Shown in pieces: positions 1-12,227 of a DNA stretch of 64,000 nt; the stretch's first letter is position 1, and every line of letters begins with the position of its first letter. The DNA comes from Nymphaea colorata (Eukaryota; Streptophyta; Magnoliopsida; Nymphaeales; Nymphaeaceae): positions 22,344,981 to 22,408,980 of the forward strand of contig NC_045147.1 of assembly GCF_008831285.2 (NCBI RefSeq), given 5' to 3'. The position numbers and the translations under genes were made by a program. Below the pieces are notes generated by a model. It was not told the DNA's origin. It searched no databases and saw only the letters and a program-made list of their open reading frames with translations.

Positions 1-60
1 CGTGTTGTGTCGCGTGGAATGGAAGTGAGGAGAATTGATTTAGGCAGGTGCCTTTCCCCT
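1..60 (+). repeat. Dispersed direct repeat, copy 1
   Basis: This stretch opens with CGTGTTGTGTCGCGTG and ends in GCCTTTCCCCT. The same words recur in the same orientation at 4302-4359, with a few substitutions and a small indel between them. It may be the edge of a segmental duplication that continues left of the window, or two copies of a short repeat. No coding content is apparent. Confidence 0.5.
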
Positions 61-2860
61 TGACAAGTGCCAACCTCTTGTGTGGGAGACCGTGAGGCCA
101 CGCAGTTTCCAGCCCATTTGACTCGGGTAAGGACACAAGGAATTCTTTCGATATAGAAAAAGCAATGCATTATTTCATACATCTACTTTAACTTTTAGAA
201 AAGATTCATATCTTATAAGTATACATCATTCTTTGTGACGTGTAACGATACATCAATCTTTGTGACAAGCATTGATTAGATGATAAATTATTTTTGAGCT
301 CCACTCGGGAAACTGAAGCTGACACCAGCATTGGCAATCGACCAAGAGCTAGCGATGATGGTGCAATCACATGTGCTCTCTTCCCACTAAGAATTCCCAG
401 GAAGAAGGCAGCCAAGCACTCACAGGTGCTACTGCTGGGGCGGCGGAAGCGCGTTTCATATGCCAACCTAATTAAAAAGCAGCTGACCATGTGCTTTGAT
501 ATATATTTACATGCACTGGCCATGGCTATATATTGTTAGGTCTCAGTCACGCTATCATAACTAGTGTGAGCTAGATGTGTAGGCCGGCAAGCAACCAAGA
601 TTGGGTACCAACAGAGACAGATGAGTGCCTTGCAGGCATTTATTTTGACGCGATAAGCTTCACTCATTGAGCTCGTGGTGCGGAACCCTCTTGCGTCTTC
701 TCGATTCCCCAAAACAAAATCAAATAAAACGTGATCGACCATAAAGGTTAGGTTAGGTCTGTTTGGTTCTCATCAACTTCTTCGCCTCAAATTTTTTATT
801 ATTAGATTGTCATTCTACCGAATTAAGGGTCTCAGGTCAGACTGAAAATCCATATTTGAAATCTTTATTTTACCTTTTTACAAGGAGAAATGATCCAGTT
901 TAAAAGATCGGAGAAAGGAGGTTTTGGTATTAAATCTATTGATCTCAAATTCTAAGGCTCTTACATCATGAGCAATCAAATTTTTGAAGCTTCCCAATAC
1001 AAGATCTAAAGAAACTACCATTTGAAGGGCCCATTTCCTGTCACAAAATCAAATTGGGATACAGTTTCTCATATATTTTCTTGACATGAAACTCAATTTT
1101 AGTGAGAACTGTTTAGCTCTCAAGTTAATTCGCGTGCACGATGAAAAAACAACCACCAAACGACCATTAATTTCCTTCATAGATGCATCGATCGTATTGT
1201 CAGCTAATGAGGTGGCAGTGGAGCGAAAAAAGAGGCCTTTGAATGACAACCCACCTCTAACTCAGTTTTGTAAAAACTAGATTTTATGAAAACCAACTTT
1301 TTAATGAGTTTTAGAAACTGTTTTTTTTTTTTTTTGTGTGACACATTTTGAATTTTCACTTCTAATAACAAAACCAGGTTTTATGGAGACTGAGTTTTCT
1401 TCGATGGCATCCAAACAATACAAAAACCTAATTTTGGAGGCAAAACCAGACTTTGTTGTAATTTTGAAGTATCACCCAAACACCCCCTTAAGAATTTCCG
1501 AGTTTCCAAACCAGATCCGATTGCATGCCTTGAAATTACCAAAAACCGACAACCCTCAACTATTGGGATTAAAATTTAACAAAAAAAAAAAAGGAAAACC
1601 TTTTTCAATGAAAGCCATATATACCTATCAACAAAAATGTGGTTCTTTTATTATTTACAATATCAAAAAAAATAATACCTATAAAAATTGAATTGACGGC
1701 TCAACTTTCACCAACCAATGCCTGGAGTTACATTCCACCCATCGAGGCCTTGCCATACCAAATCCACGGCGTACCAATTGGTTGCACGGAGGTTCACGTA
1801 TCTTTGGACCGACCCGGACCCACGTTGGGTGCCGTGCGTACTGGGACCAAAACCGGGTCCGGAAAACGGTGGACTGGGGAGATGGGGGGACCCGGTGCCA
1901 GATGTGATCCGTTCACACCATAAATGCAAGCACAGGGCGTGGGGGGAAGCGGAGCGGACCGCCCTCCGTGGCATGGACCCGATCTGCCCCCCCACACCAC
2001 AAAGTACATTACGTAACGATCTTGTCCATATCCGTAATCAATTCCACCAGCCTCTTTGATTGGACCCCGACATCAAAAACAGTCCACATTTTAACAACCT
2101 TTTTTACGTGATGAGCTACTTGCTTTTCACGCGGTTTGGGTCCGAATACAAATTAAGCAAAACTTAAATAATATATCGAAATCTGATTTATAAATTCACA
2201 TTATGAATCCACTCTTACCCTCAGATTTGATGTGACTTTTAAATGAACACCCGAATCTGAATCGCAATATGATAGTATTTTAAATATAGTTTTTTTTTTT
2301 TAAATGTACGAATATTGAATATTGGACATTTATTTGAAACCGAAACTGAATCTTGGTATTTATTTAAAACCAAATCCCATCGCATTTTAGAAGTAGTTTG
2401 GCCGGACGTCGGATTCGTTGACATCTCTATCTACACCTACGGCACGCACCAGTGAAGTGTTGATGGCATACCTTCTTTTCTCTTTTCGGGTTTATTATCT
2501 CAAACTTATCATTTAAATCTGATCGGATTCTAGAACGATTCCGGATTCCAATTCGGCCCATTTCCTGAACCTTTCCCGACCCAATTTCAGCAACGTTGGT
2601 TAAAGAACTCGGATCCGGAGAGATCGAAAATGAGATCCAGATCCAACTCAAACACTGAACCGGAATTCGGGCACGAGAGATTTTTCCGACCGCTTGGGAA
2701 TGTGGATCTCCCACGTTTCACGCGTAGGCTATTCGACCCGAAGACCGTTGAAGTCGATGCGTGGGCTTCCTGTCCATCAGGTGACGATTTTGCCCTTCAC
2801 GCTTTCGGGCAGTTCCAAATTGGGTCGGGTTGTAAACGAGAGCAGATTAGGGGGCTCATC
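61..2860. other. Left intergenic region, no gene recognised
   Basis: Short open frames on both strands around 200-540, 1700-2060 and 2430-2870 lack recognisable domains, and several overlap each other in opposite frames as shadows do. A possible MITE lies at 1231-1487. The GC-rich part from about 2600 onward is probably the promoter and 5' leader of the PADRE gene at 3069. Confidence 0.5.
1231..1487. mobile_element. Possible Tourist/Harbinger-like MITE relic
   Basis: The right end, read in reverse complement, begins GGGGGTGTTTGGGTGATAC and is followed outside by TTA, the typical end and target site of Harbinger-type MITEs. The left end, AGAGGCCTTTGAATGACAAC, matches it only partly (about 11 of 18 bases), and the left target copy has decayed to A residues. 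The interior has no coding potential. Confidence 0.3.
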
Positions 2861-2911
2861 TCGTAATTGAGTAAGCCGACACAGATACCCGAACTGCCTC
2901 CGGGGCTTCCT

Positions 2912-2918
2912 TATAAAT
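2912..2918 (+). promoter_or_regulatory. TATA box of the PADRE gene
   Basis: TATAAAT lies about 157 bp upstream of the ATG at 3069, which would give a 5' leader of roughly 120-130 nt. The sequence between is GC-rich and has no upstream ATG in frame. The assignment rests on position and motif only. Confidence 0.5.
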
Positions 2919-3068
2919 TCGTCGCCCCCTCGCGTTTCAGGCAGCGTGGGGCAACGGAAGAATTCCTCTCTTTTCACTCTTTCTGTTCTGCCCTTTCCCG
3001 GGAATTCCATATCGTCCGATTTTCCCCAAACCCAGGATTTCGCTCTGCGATCGTCTTAGCTCAAAAGC

Positions 3069-3545
3069 ATGGGAAACTACTTCTCCTGCATCTCCATCTG
3101 TAACTCTCAGGTCGTCACGATCGCCGACCTCGACGGAAACATTCACGAGTTCCGATCTCCGCGGCTCGTCGCCGAGCTCATGATCGAGTTCCCCGGCCGG
3201 ATCGTCGCGCCGGCCTGCGGACTGCAGAGTCACCGCCGGGTCCAGACGATGCGCGCGGACGACGAGACGAAGATCGGCCACTTCTACGTCCTCTTTCCGA
3301 TGGACAGAATGAAATCCAGAGTCTCCGACGAAGAGATATCCGTGATCGCCGCCTCGTGCCTCCCCGGGAAGAAAACCGCCGGAGCAAGAGTCTTTCCGGA
3401 AGCCGCCGGGAAGAAAATTAACGCGGTCTCTCCGCAACTGAGGTTGGAAGAGGTCGCGTCGCCGGCGGCGGGTTTGAGGTTGCCTAATCAACGGCGGTGG
3501 CGGCCGGAGCTTCAGAGCATCAACGAGCTCCAGTGCACAGCATAA
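3069..3545 (+). CDS. PADRE (DUF4228) domain protein
   Basis: An intronless frame of 158 aa begins MGNYFSC. Gly2 with Cys7 is a typical N-myristoylation plus palmitoylation context, so the protein is probably membrane-tethered. Residues 14-45 follow the DUF4228/PADRE pattern: VTIADLDGNIHEF, then VAELMIEFPGRIVAP. The C-terminus carries the family tail WRPELQSINE. PADRE proteins are plant-specific, often respond to pathogens and abiotic stress, and their biochemical activity is unknown. The length is normal for the family (about 150-200 aa). The coding part is strongly GC-rich compared with its flanks, as is common for short intronless plant genes. The ATG was chosen because it creates the MGN start that the family shares. 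The family call is firm; no orthologue can be assigned. Confidence 0.9.
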   Translation: MGNYFSCISICNSQVVTIADLDGNIHEFRSPRLVAELMIEFPGRIVAPACGLQSHRRVQTMRADDETKIGHFYVLFPMDRMKSRVSDEEISVIAASCLPGKKTAGARVFPEAAGKKINAVSPQLRLEEVASPAAGLRLPNQRRWRPELQSINELQCTA

Positions 3546-4301
3546 AGCCTAAAGTCAAATATATTTTCATCCTTTTCTCTCCCAAAAAAAAAAAAAAATT
3601 ACCTCCGGGTTTTCACTTTGAACCCCGAAATATGATGGCGCGGAACTCCGATCCGAAGCCGAAGTTAGTGTACTTTTTAACTGTGAATGATCTCCTTAAA
3701 GAAGAAGTAGTTGCAATTCGCTTGTTCAACGACTCAAAGTCCAATCACCGGAAAAAATAATCGCAACGACGCGGTCCACTCCTTGTAGATGCTCTTAACA
3801 AGCAGCACACACTGACCTGCGGCCGGTCGGTAGCAACTGAAAACCGACTTTCATAAGGCAAGCTGGAGTCGGGCAACTACCAGAATTTTGCCAACTGGAC
3901 GCAATTCTCAGCTGATATTTCGCTTTATATATGTATATACGTGCGTTTGTGTCATGTTCAATACTATACCATTAAAAAATAGAAAAAAAAAATGAAAAAG
4001 CTGCCTAACTTTTTGGCAAACGACAAATTACTGCCTAATTGTTGTGTCTCAATAGCAGGCATTTAACTTTTCTAGGAAATTTTCCTTTTATAAGCTTTAG
4101 GGGTTGGGGACGGATGCAATACGGTTGAAGATGTAGAAAGGGGGAAGGGACGAACAGAAGGAGGTGGCATATTAGTAGGCGGGGAAACTGTTGAGTATTT
4201 ACTATTTAGTAAGTAAGATTGAAAGAGAGAAGCTCTTGACTTGACTCGCTCGTTGCAATTTTGTATGATGGTGAAAACAGAACAGCAGGGGACGACGTTC
4301 A

Positions 4302-4359
4302 CGTGTTGTGTCGCGTGAAATGGAAGTGAGAAGAGAAGGCATATGGTTGCCTTTCCCCT
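4302..4359 (+). repeat. Dispersed direct repeat, copy 2
   Basis: This is the counterpart of 1-60. The first 29 bases differ at only two positions, then a short divergent stretch leads to the shared GCCTTTCCCCT. The copies lie about 4.3 kb apart and bracket the PADRE gene. Confidence 0.5.
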
Positions 4360-5126
4360 CGAGGTCTAAAGTCCAACGTTCCAAGTGAGCGCCCACATCT
4401 GCGATAAGGCTGAAGTAGTTAATGGCAAAATTTTCTAACTAAGTCGAGTGCCGTGTTGGAGTTTTAGATTTGTTAAACGACTAGAACAAGACATGGTAGT
4501 ATACATTTTCCATTCCAACAACATAAAGCAGTCAACATATGGGTTTTCAAATCGTCACGTCCAGTTTTCAAATTATTTGGCTTTCTCCGTCCGCCAGTTT
4601 ACAGAGCAAGCCAGTCAGACTGAGTTCAGAATCTTTTAACTCAAAAAGGCTCATCTCAAGCGTTGATCTCTTGACGCGCTTCAACTTCAAACCAAATCCC
4701 CTTAATAATGGTCCAAGACTCCAAGTTATGAGTCATCGAGATTTTCTCTGTGCTTAATCGGCTTCCTTAATTCCCGTTTGTAAGGGCATTCGCATAGTTT
4801 TGAGTTACGAAGGGGATGGCTTCTTGTATTCTTTGATTCTTCTGTGAGAGTAGAGGTAGCAAAACCTTGTTTCTAAACCGTGTAAAATCTTTTTATCTTC
4901 TTCTTCCTTCTGTTTTTCGGTTTATTCTCTCGGTGTAACGAGAGAGAGAGAGAGACTCGTTTCTAACAAATTCCCATGAATCCGGGGAGCACCATTTCCC
5001 AAGTTCATGGTCAATTTGACCTGTATTTGCTTTCACCACTGCCTCTTCGGAGTACCTCCTCCCACCCCTACTCACTGGCAGTATTTGGTAGATGTATATG
5101 CAGTGGCAGAAACAGGTGCGGGCTGA

Positions 5127-5144
5127 TGTGGGCAATTGCCCACA
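5127..5144. repeat. Perfect 18-bp palindrome
   Basis: TGTGGGCAATTGCCCACA is self-complementary over all 18 bases. It follows GTGGCAGAAACAGGTGCGGG, which resembles words I associate with dispersed plant repeats, so it may mark an end of a non-autonomous element. No partner end or target duplication was found. Confidence 0.4.
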
Positions 5145-5610
5145 CTAGTCAACAAAAATTGCACTATTTACACGTTAAGAACTTGTCATTTTTATTTATT
5201 TATATATGAGTGCGCTCCTTCAAGCTAAAGATGTATACCATTAGTACCCAGAAATTTCTACCAAGGCCACTATGTGTATATGATGATCGTAATCCAACAA
5301 CCTTAACTCATTGAAACACCAAAATGTCCAGCTTTGCTCTCGATTGAAGAACGCTAGACTCCAAATCCTTAAAATAAAATATTCTAAAGAGAAAGTTGTG
5401 AAGTTAACTCAGTAATCTCAGCTAGCACAGAAGAATTGCTACAGAGAAGCACCTTGTCATTTATCTTTTAGCAAAAGAATTTCCAAAATCAGTTGTTCCA
5501 ACATACATATAATACAAGGGAGGCGGAGGGAGAGGAAGAGAGAGAGCAACGTTCAACAATCATCTTTCAAGAATCATCCTGACCTTCACGATCGCCCCAA
5601 GGCTCTTTAC

Positions 5611-5847
5611 CTAATTATGCAAAGGATTAGGGCAGGAGGGTACTGACCTCTTGCTCTCTCTGAAACTTCCACCAAATTTAGCGGCCCTCCTCCAAGTGCG
5701 GACCTCCTCCAACTTCCCCACCACCTCCTCCTCATAACGACTCGGTACATCACCAACCACCAAGTCTCTGCCTTTTGCCACTGCAATACTCAGTATCATC
5801 AGAAAGCACAAACCCAGTTTCTTCTTCGAGGATGCCACGATGCCCAT
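5611..5847 (-). CDS. CLE27-like CLE signalling peptide precursor
   Basis: This intronless frame of 78 aa begins at the ATG giving MGIVASSKKKLGLCF; the upstream in-frame extension begins with TTG and was discarded. Residues 8-26 form a basic then hydrophobic signal peptide. A charged variable region follows, and the protein ends exactly with ESKRSVPSCPNPLHN. The last twelve residues, RSVPSCPNPLHN, are a CLE motif. Most CLE peptides have Gly at motif position 6; here it is Cys, as in Arabidopsis CLE27 (RIVPSCPDPLHN, from memory), which also shares the ESKR flank. CLE peptides are secreted, proteolytically released, often hydroxylated on proline, and act on LRR receptor kinases. The AGAAG-rich stretch just upstream would lie in the 5' leader. 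The family is firm; orthology to CLE27 is likely. Confidence 0.88.
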   Translation of the reverse strand: MGIVASSKKKLGLCFLMILSIAVAKGRDLVVGDVPSRYEEEVVGKLEEVRTWRRAAKFGGSFRESKRSVPSCPNPLHN

Positions 5848-7788
5848 CTCTCTGATTCCCACAGAGGCCAAGGACAAAGCTATACAGAAGAAGAAGAAGA
5901 AGAAAGAAGAAGCAGAAGCAGCCGGTCTAATTTGTGCGGAAGTAAAAGCTATTCATCATTATAATGGATCAATGGGTTCACGGAATTGATCTTTAATTTC
6001 CTGTATTAAAGAGAACAAAATGATGGGGAGGGAGACAAACGCGTAATGGTTGCAGGTATACGGGGGGATGGAGGTCCTTAAATATCAGATCTTTTCAAAC
6101 TCGAGGCTTTCAAGAGTTGGCTTCCAACGTGAAGACAGCAGCGTTCTACAGTCTCTGTTAATAATTGCCTTTCCAATCACAGCCCTCGTATTTTGTTTCA
6201 TCATACTGATAGAAGACCTCGGGTGACATATGATATGACAGGTGACCAATCTTTTCGTGTACCCAAGACGCCATGGACATACCCAACAACCCGAATCAAT
6301 GCTGACCGCCCTTTCTCGCACTCGACGTTTGTATTACCGGTGAAATCGCATCTCGTTCTGCCATATTTGACTGCGTCTGCAGAAAATGGCGTCATCAATA
6401 AAATGCAGGAGAGTGAAGACCATGAATGTCAAATTAAAGAACGGGGTAGGATGCACTCTTAGCAACTCTAGATCAACTCTCAAACTAAGCTTCAGGAAAA
6501 GAGACTTTGTTGGGTGTCAAAGCTTCAAGGGCGTTAGCATAGTGAGACGGCTCTAAATTGTTAAGACAGATGAATGCAACTCGAGTTTTATGAGCATCAA
6601 TTCTCTACACAAAGTCCAAGCATCTAGATCTTGAGGACTACTGGCCAGGGCACTTTGTCAGCCAACCAAGTCTTTCAGTTTCAACCCAAGTGCAATTATG
6701 CAATGTGATAAATTGAAATTTCTTACACGAAACACAGGTAGCCAATTTTTTTCTGTCAAAAGCTATTATCTGAACGGAATCTCCACCGCGAGAGAAAGTT
6801 CCTTACAGTCCCTTGATAGTATCTTTTTGCTGCATAAATAGAATAAAGATTTAAAACTCAATCAGGTTGGAAATTCTTTGGTTTATAATTTTTATTTACA
6901 AATCAAATAAAGGAGATCCAACTTCCGGTTTTCTGTCGTTTCTGTGAGGAACATCAAATTTATGTTCATATATATGTTGTTCGGCGAAGTGCTGATCAAC
7001 GATGAGTGGCAAGTGAGGTTTTAAACATGAGCGGTTCAATTTATCAACCGCTGTATTTTATTGGCTTATTATATCTTTGTTTCATCAACAGGGAAAAGAA
7101 ACAGACGTGCTGTGAAATAATTAATGCTACTACTGCTTGCATTAATTTTCTTTGCGCAGGAAATGTGATAAATCAAGACGAGCTCTTTTTTCCACAAAGG
7201 AAAAGTCGATGAACTATATGAAGGGACATATTACACTATTACAGAAGTTCTCTTAATATGCAGGAGAAGTTTATATCTCCTTATTACCGCTACTGAAAAC
7301 CAGCTTCTCTATTCTATACAAGACAAAGAAGCCGTGGGGACACCTTCCTCCGGGTCTCCTGCAAGATTTCTTTTTTTATATATACAATAATACGGAAGAC
7401 CTAAATTTGTCTTCGCAGCACACCCCTCAATCATTAAGGGAAGTCCACCCCTTGCTCTGTCTTTTCTCCAACATACGGTGCCCTCCATTTTCATGGCCGT
7501 GTTTTTTACCTAATTACTTGTTCATTTGTTTTCTAGTTGCTTCTCTAGCCTCATTTTATTAAGATTGTGATACTCCTTTGAAGAAGGACGAGTAATGGTA
7601 AAAGATCGTTAGTGAATACAAGGAGAAAAAATAGCAACAATGTGAATAGTAAATTTTAGAAGAATGAAGTTACATGGGTAAAAAATTAAAAACAGCAGCA
7701 GATCTACGTTTCAGAATTGAGGAAACATGAAGAACCATCATCGGAAAACCTTCTTTCTTTCCTCCAATTCCACTACCACCTACTCATA
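5848..7788. other. Intergenic region upstream of the CLE gene
   Basis: It includes the CLE promoter and leader (the purine run at about 5883-5925 is CT-rich on the gene strand) and, to the right, the 3' end of the YIPF gene. Open frames near 6085-6460 and 7006-7212 are short, overlap each other and have no recognisable product. Confidence 0.45.
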
Positions 7789-10116
7789 TCACACTGTCAT
7801 CGTGAACAAGTAGAGCTTTAAGACAGCTGCAAGGCCCAGCTGCAACAGAAAGATGCCAGCAACAATAAGGAACCATCTTTCACCTGCGGATTTAATGTGC
7901 GTCCGAAGATTAAGAGCTACAAAGCTTGCTGACATGAACCCTGCACCACCTGCTATCAACCACCTAAAAATTTCGATGGGTATGATCGATAAACACTGCA
8001 GATGGAAGACACAGCAAGCTGAGAAACACAAGCCTAGATCGTACAAATACACACACAAGTCCGGACAGCAAGTAACTTACAGAGGCAGGGATGAATACAA
8101 ACAATGAATATCCATATAAGCACCACAGCTGAACGAGTCCAGAAGGAACAGAGAAGTACTTGAGAATAAGGTATAAGCCGACAGGGACAACACCAACATA
8201 GCCATAGAACAACCCTGCTGACCATGTGACCAGATGTATATCATAATTCCACTCCTTTTTGTCCAGCTTGTGCGCTACATATGTAACAAACGTCCCTATA
8301 GCTGCTGCAACAAATATCAGGGTGCTGCAGATCCAGAAAGGGCCGTACCTAAGTAGCAAGATATTAGAGATCATGAACCCATCCTTTCATTATCAGGATC
8401 AAAGGTATTCTGTACAGATAGAATAGAATGAATTAGGGCAGGTGAATGAGTTGTGCAGAATGAATCGACGACTAGGTGCCTGTCCCATGTTTCATCGTCT
8501 TCAGAACACTTAATGCTCTCTTTCATATGCGCGCGCACACAAACACACATATAGACACAGAGAGGGTTAAGCCCGAGATAGAAATTTGAGCAATCAAAGC
8601 TCATAGCACTCAAGCTAAGCCATATTTCTATTCATAGAAAATTACAGCAGGCAACTTGTAGAATAGCAGACGTATCTTTTCTTAAAGCCGTCCATCTATA
8701 GGTTTATTTTCTCAACTTTCCTCTTCTAGAATCAGTAAGAGTGCTGTTTGCATGCGCCAACCTTTCTAAGGTGTATATACAATGCATTCCCAGTTCCCAC
8801 GCAACTTTGCATCAAAGTGACGATACCTGTCCAATGAAATCATACACTGTGGGAAGAGAAGGGTTGAAGAGTCAAATTGAAGTTCATTTGTTTAGTCCGA
8901 GCATAAAAACCAGGGTCCACTATACGTCTGACTACACATGATGCAACAGAAGCACGAGATCTTTGTCCTTCTGAAATGAACCCTCTTAAGTTACAGACAT
9001 AAGTAATACAGAATACCATATGCAAAACAGGACGGTACTTTTAGCAGAAAGTGTTCAAACAAAATGAGGTAGAAGACGACCACGATCAAATGCATCTAAC
9101 TTACTTGAAAAGAAAGAAAAAAACAGCAAGAAAAGAGAACCCTCACAGATCAGGATTGTTTGCTGTCTTCTCTGAAAAATCTCCCTTGAACGGAAACAGG
9201 GAATCCCTGATCCTTTCCAATACATCCGATGTGTCGACATCGAAGTACGGCTTGTAAGATGATACAGTGAAGAACTGGAACCAGCCGGCCTGCTGAGTCT
9301 CACCACTGCCACTACCTGGAGCTGGCTTCGAAAACGTATCTAGCAACAACCAAAATCCATTACCAGTTATAGTTTTCTTCACAAATTCAAGATCCCTACA
9401 TTTTTGATACAATGCACAACCACAGACAAAAGATACGAATCAACAAGTCTCACATCCAGAAAGTGCTTTTTATTGAGAAAACCCAGATAAGGCTAAAAGA
9501 GGGACCATCCATTGGTCCCACTGTCCTTATCCAGAATGAATTTGTGGTCGACCAAATTACTCCCAGACTTATTCTTACCGTCGGCGTCATGGGGAGGTTT
9601 GTACGTTGCAGAAATCTTTCCTTGGTCTCCAGAAGGGGGAAATGTCTGAAGGTTGGAAGCTGCGAGTGGAAATCAAAAAAACCAACAAAATCGTGACAAA
9701 TGAAATCAGAAAAAAAAAACAAAAAAGAAAAGAAAACGAAGGTGCATGGAAGAAAACTTCAAAAAACGAATCTCCCCATGATAAGAAGGTATCTAGCTCG
9801 CATAAGAATTGAGAGGGAGGAAAAAGAAAACCTGGGAACTTCAAATTAACATGGTCGGGTCCTGTAACAGCCTGCATCTCAACAGAAAGGGAATAACGTC
9901 TAAGCTAAGAAACTCGAGTTAGTACCAACAAAGATCCATAACCACGAAGGTAACGAAACCAAAAAAAAAAAATGCAGAAATTCTTGTGTAACTGAAAAAT
10001 CTCGTCAGGCGAACGCCGACAAGCGAGGGAGGGAGGGAGAAAGAGAGAGAGGTTGATACAGGCACTGATCCGGAGACCCTCTGACCGTCGAGACTCGTGT
10101 ACCCTCCAGACATCAT
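7789..10116 (-). CDS. YIPF/Yip1-family integral membrane protein
   Basis: Six exons, all with GT-AG borders: 10060-10116, 9832-9871, 9579-9659, 9147-9339, 8081-8348 and 7789-7995. They join in phase to 846 nt (281 aa). The protein begins MMSGGYTSLDGQRVSGSVP, has a soluble N-terminal third including NLQTFPPSGDQGKIS and VSSYKPYFDVDTSDVLERI, then NPDLYGPFWICSTLIFVAA, where the membrane half starts. About five hydrophobic segments follow, including IEIFRWLIAGGAGFMSASF. This is the YIPF1/2-type layout; such proteins sit in Golgi or trans-Golgi membranes and help Rab and vesicle traffic. The order of motifs matches Arabidopsis At3g05280/At2g36300 as I remember them. It lies next to the peroxisomal carrier gene on the same strand. 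The ATG is the first of two consecutive Met codons. Confidence 0.92.
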
Positions 10117-12227
10117 GCTCTAAATCTTACAGAATTCTCTCTCTCGCCAAGTCAGCTCCCCTGTTTCTGCGAGGAAATGCCAGAGGGGAAGAAGAACAAG
10201 AGGAGAGGAAAGGACTCCTCGTTCGGACCCTCACCTCGCCGGAGCCCCGAACTCATGTCTCTGGTCGGTTGGGGTCGCACTAGATTTGTGGGGTCAGGCC
10301 TAGCAACAAAACTGACGATGACGACCGAGTCCCACCTAGACATGGATCGGATCCACTGGTTTGGGTTTGACCCGGACGTAGCCATAACTAACCTAATCAT
10401 GGAGTTTGGATACGAGTTAACACAGATGGATCCAAGTCCACGATCGATTTCGACCCAGTTGGCCAACCTAAGTTAAAACTAGAATGCCGGAACAAAATCT
10501 TTTGCAATTTGAAAATATAATGCATAGATCAATACTTCCTCCAAAGACAGGACCAACGCAGCCTATCAACCTCAAAATAAAATGAACTTGGGAATATGCA
10601 GCTAACATAAGAAACAAGATAATAATCGAAATGTGATAATATTAAAAAAAAGGACAAGAAAGAGGACCGAGGACAATAAAATCTTAGGCATCAAAATTAA
10701 GTACTTCAAAATTCCTACATCTACATATTCTAATATCAATAAAAAGCCAATGCCCTTTCAATGTTAAACAATTGAATGCATTACCAGAATAAACGCCAAA
10801 TAAATGTGTTCACATATTTTCTTTGTTCAAAGATTGGGAAAAAAAATCTATTAGGCAAACAAAGCAGTGAAAACCCACGTTCATTCTCTTGTAAGAGAAA
10901 AAAACACAATCCACGAGGTTTTGCACTACTGGGTGTGACAAAGTCTCTTAGCATGGTGTAGCTTCCGTTTTATATCCAAACTAAAAAAATACAGTTGAAA
11001 AAATTGCCAAAAAAAATTCTATCAATGTTCTATGGTGTTTCCATGGTTGCCCCTAGAGCCACCAATAGCTTGCCTTCTTGAACGAGTTATCTGCGAATTC
11101 AACCGGATCCTCACAAAGACAACACCATGAGAAAGCTCAGGCAAGCAAAAGAAGAGTTGCAGCGCTGAGGCTTGCTTGCTAGTCCTAGTCCCCTCTTCAT
11201 TGGCACCCCACATTTCCCTCTTACCATCTGTAGTGTGAAATTTGTAAGCGAAAACATATTTAAGTGAGATGTTATCGTGTTATAGTTTCTTACAATCCAC
11301 AAAAATTTGCACGGAGAAACAATAAAGTGTTCAAAACGGTACATCGATTCATAATATTTAATGCCTCAATTACGACGCGGTTCGTGGATTGGGATCACTC
11401 TACACATAGAATGACACGTTGAATGTTGCATGTGGAATGGCAATATTAAAGAAGCGGTTGGTATCAAGCATATATGCATGTTCCGTACATATGTATCCCC
11501 ATAGAAACTGCGTAGGTTCTTCAAATATTCCGAAGTAGTTGATACGTCCTCTGGCTGTTGCTAAATAAATTTTTGTTCCCAATACCTGATAATTGCGCCA
11601 ATAATTATGAACGAGGCTTCCATGGTTTTCGTGTTGAAAAGGGAAAATAGACTGGAGTAAGACCCAATTTATATCAGGTTCGAGCATATTCTATTGGTAT
11701 ACAGCATGATTTGTTGAACAATTATGAGCGTAAGCTGTTGATTTCATTACCTTGAAACATTAAACGGTATCATGTAATAAACATTATTATACCAACATGG
11801 CAAAAAGATCAGTCATTCTTAAAAAAATTAAAAACAGATAATGTTAGCACAGTGGAAAATGCAATTCAGTTTTTTTCTCTCCATATATATATATGAGACA
11901 ATGCCCACAGCTACATTGCACCTTAGTCTAACGACAAAGAGGCTCCCTTTTCATTTATCAAGGAACTTGCCCAACGTGGGAACCTTCACCAAGATAAAAG
12001 AATTAAGCTGATGAAATAGACAAGGTTATTGCCAAGTACCTCTTACCTAGCCAACACTGGCAGTGTCATTTATGCCAGTGGTTTCATTCTCACGGATTGG
12101 TCACTAGAGCAGAAGAAGCGACTAAATTTACATGCACATCACCCCAAAGGCTCTTTATTGCCTGCCCCACCACCTCTGATAAGGGCTACATGAAAGGCAA
12201 AGCTCTGTCTTACACATGAACGATCTT
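10117..12227. other. Spacer between YIPF and PNC genes
   Basis: It holds the 5' leader of the YIPF gene and the 3' flank of the PNC gene. An antisense frame at 11400-11687 (95 aa on the minus strand) has ordinary amino-acid composition but matches nothing I know. No RNA gene or transposon end was seen. Confidence 0.4.

Larger units (their letters stand above)
3546..5610. other. Intergenic region between the PADRE and CLE genes
   Basis: This stretch holds the 3' end of the PADRE gene, the second copy of the dispersed repeat (4302-4359), a perfect palindrome at 5127-5144 and a short GA tract near 4940. Small open frames on both strands show no domain or codon bias that I can support. Confidence 0.5.

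Noticed and set aside
11400-11687. 95-aa minus-strand frame with normal composition
   Set aside because: No recognisable family and no splice context. Left unannotated, though it would be worth a protein search.
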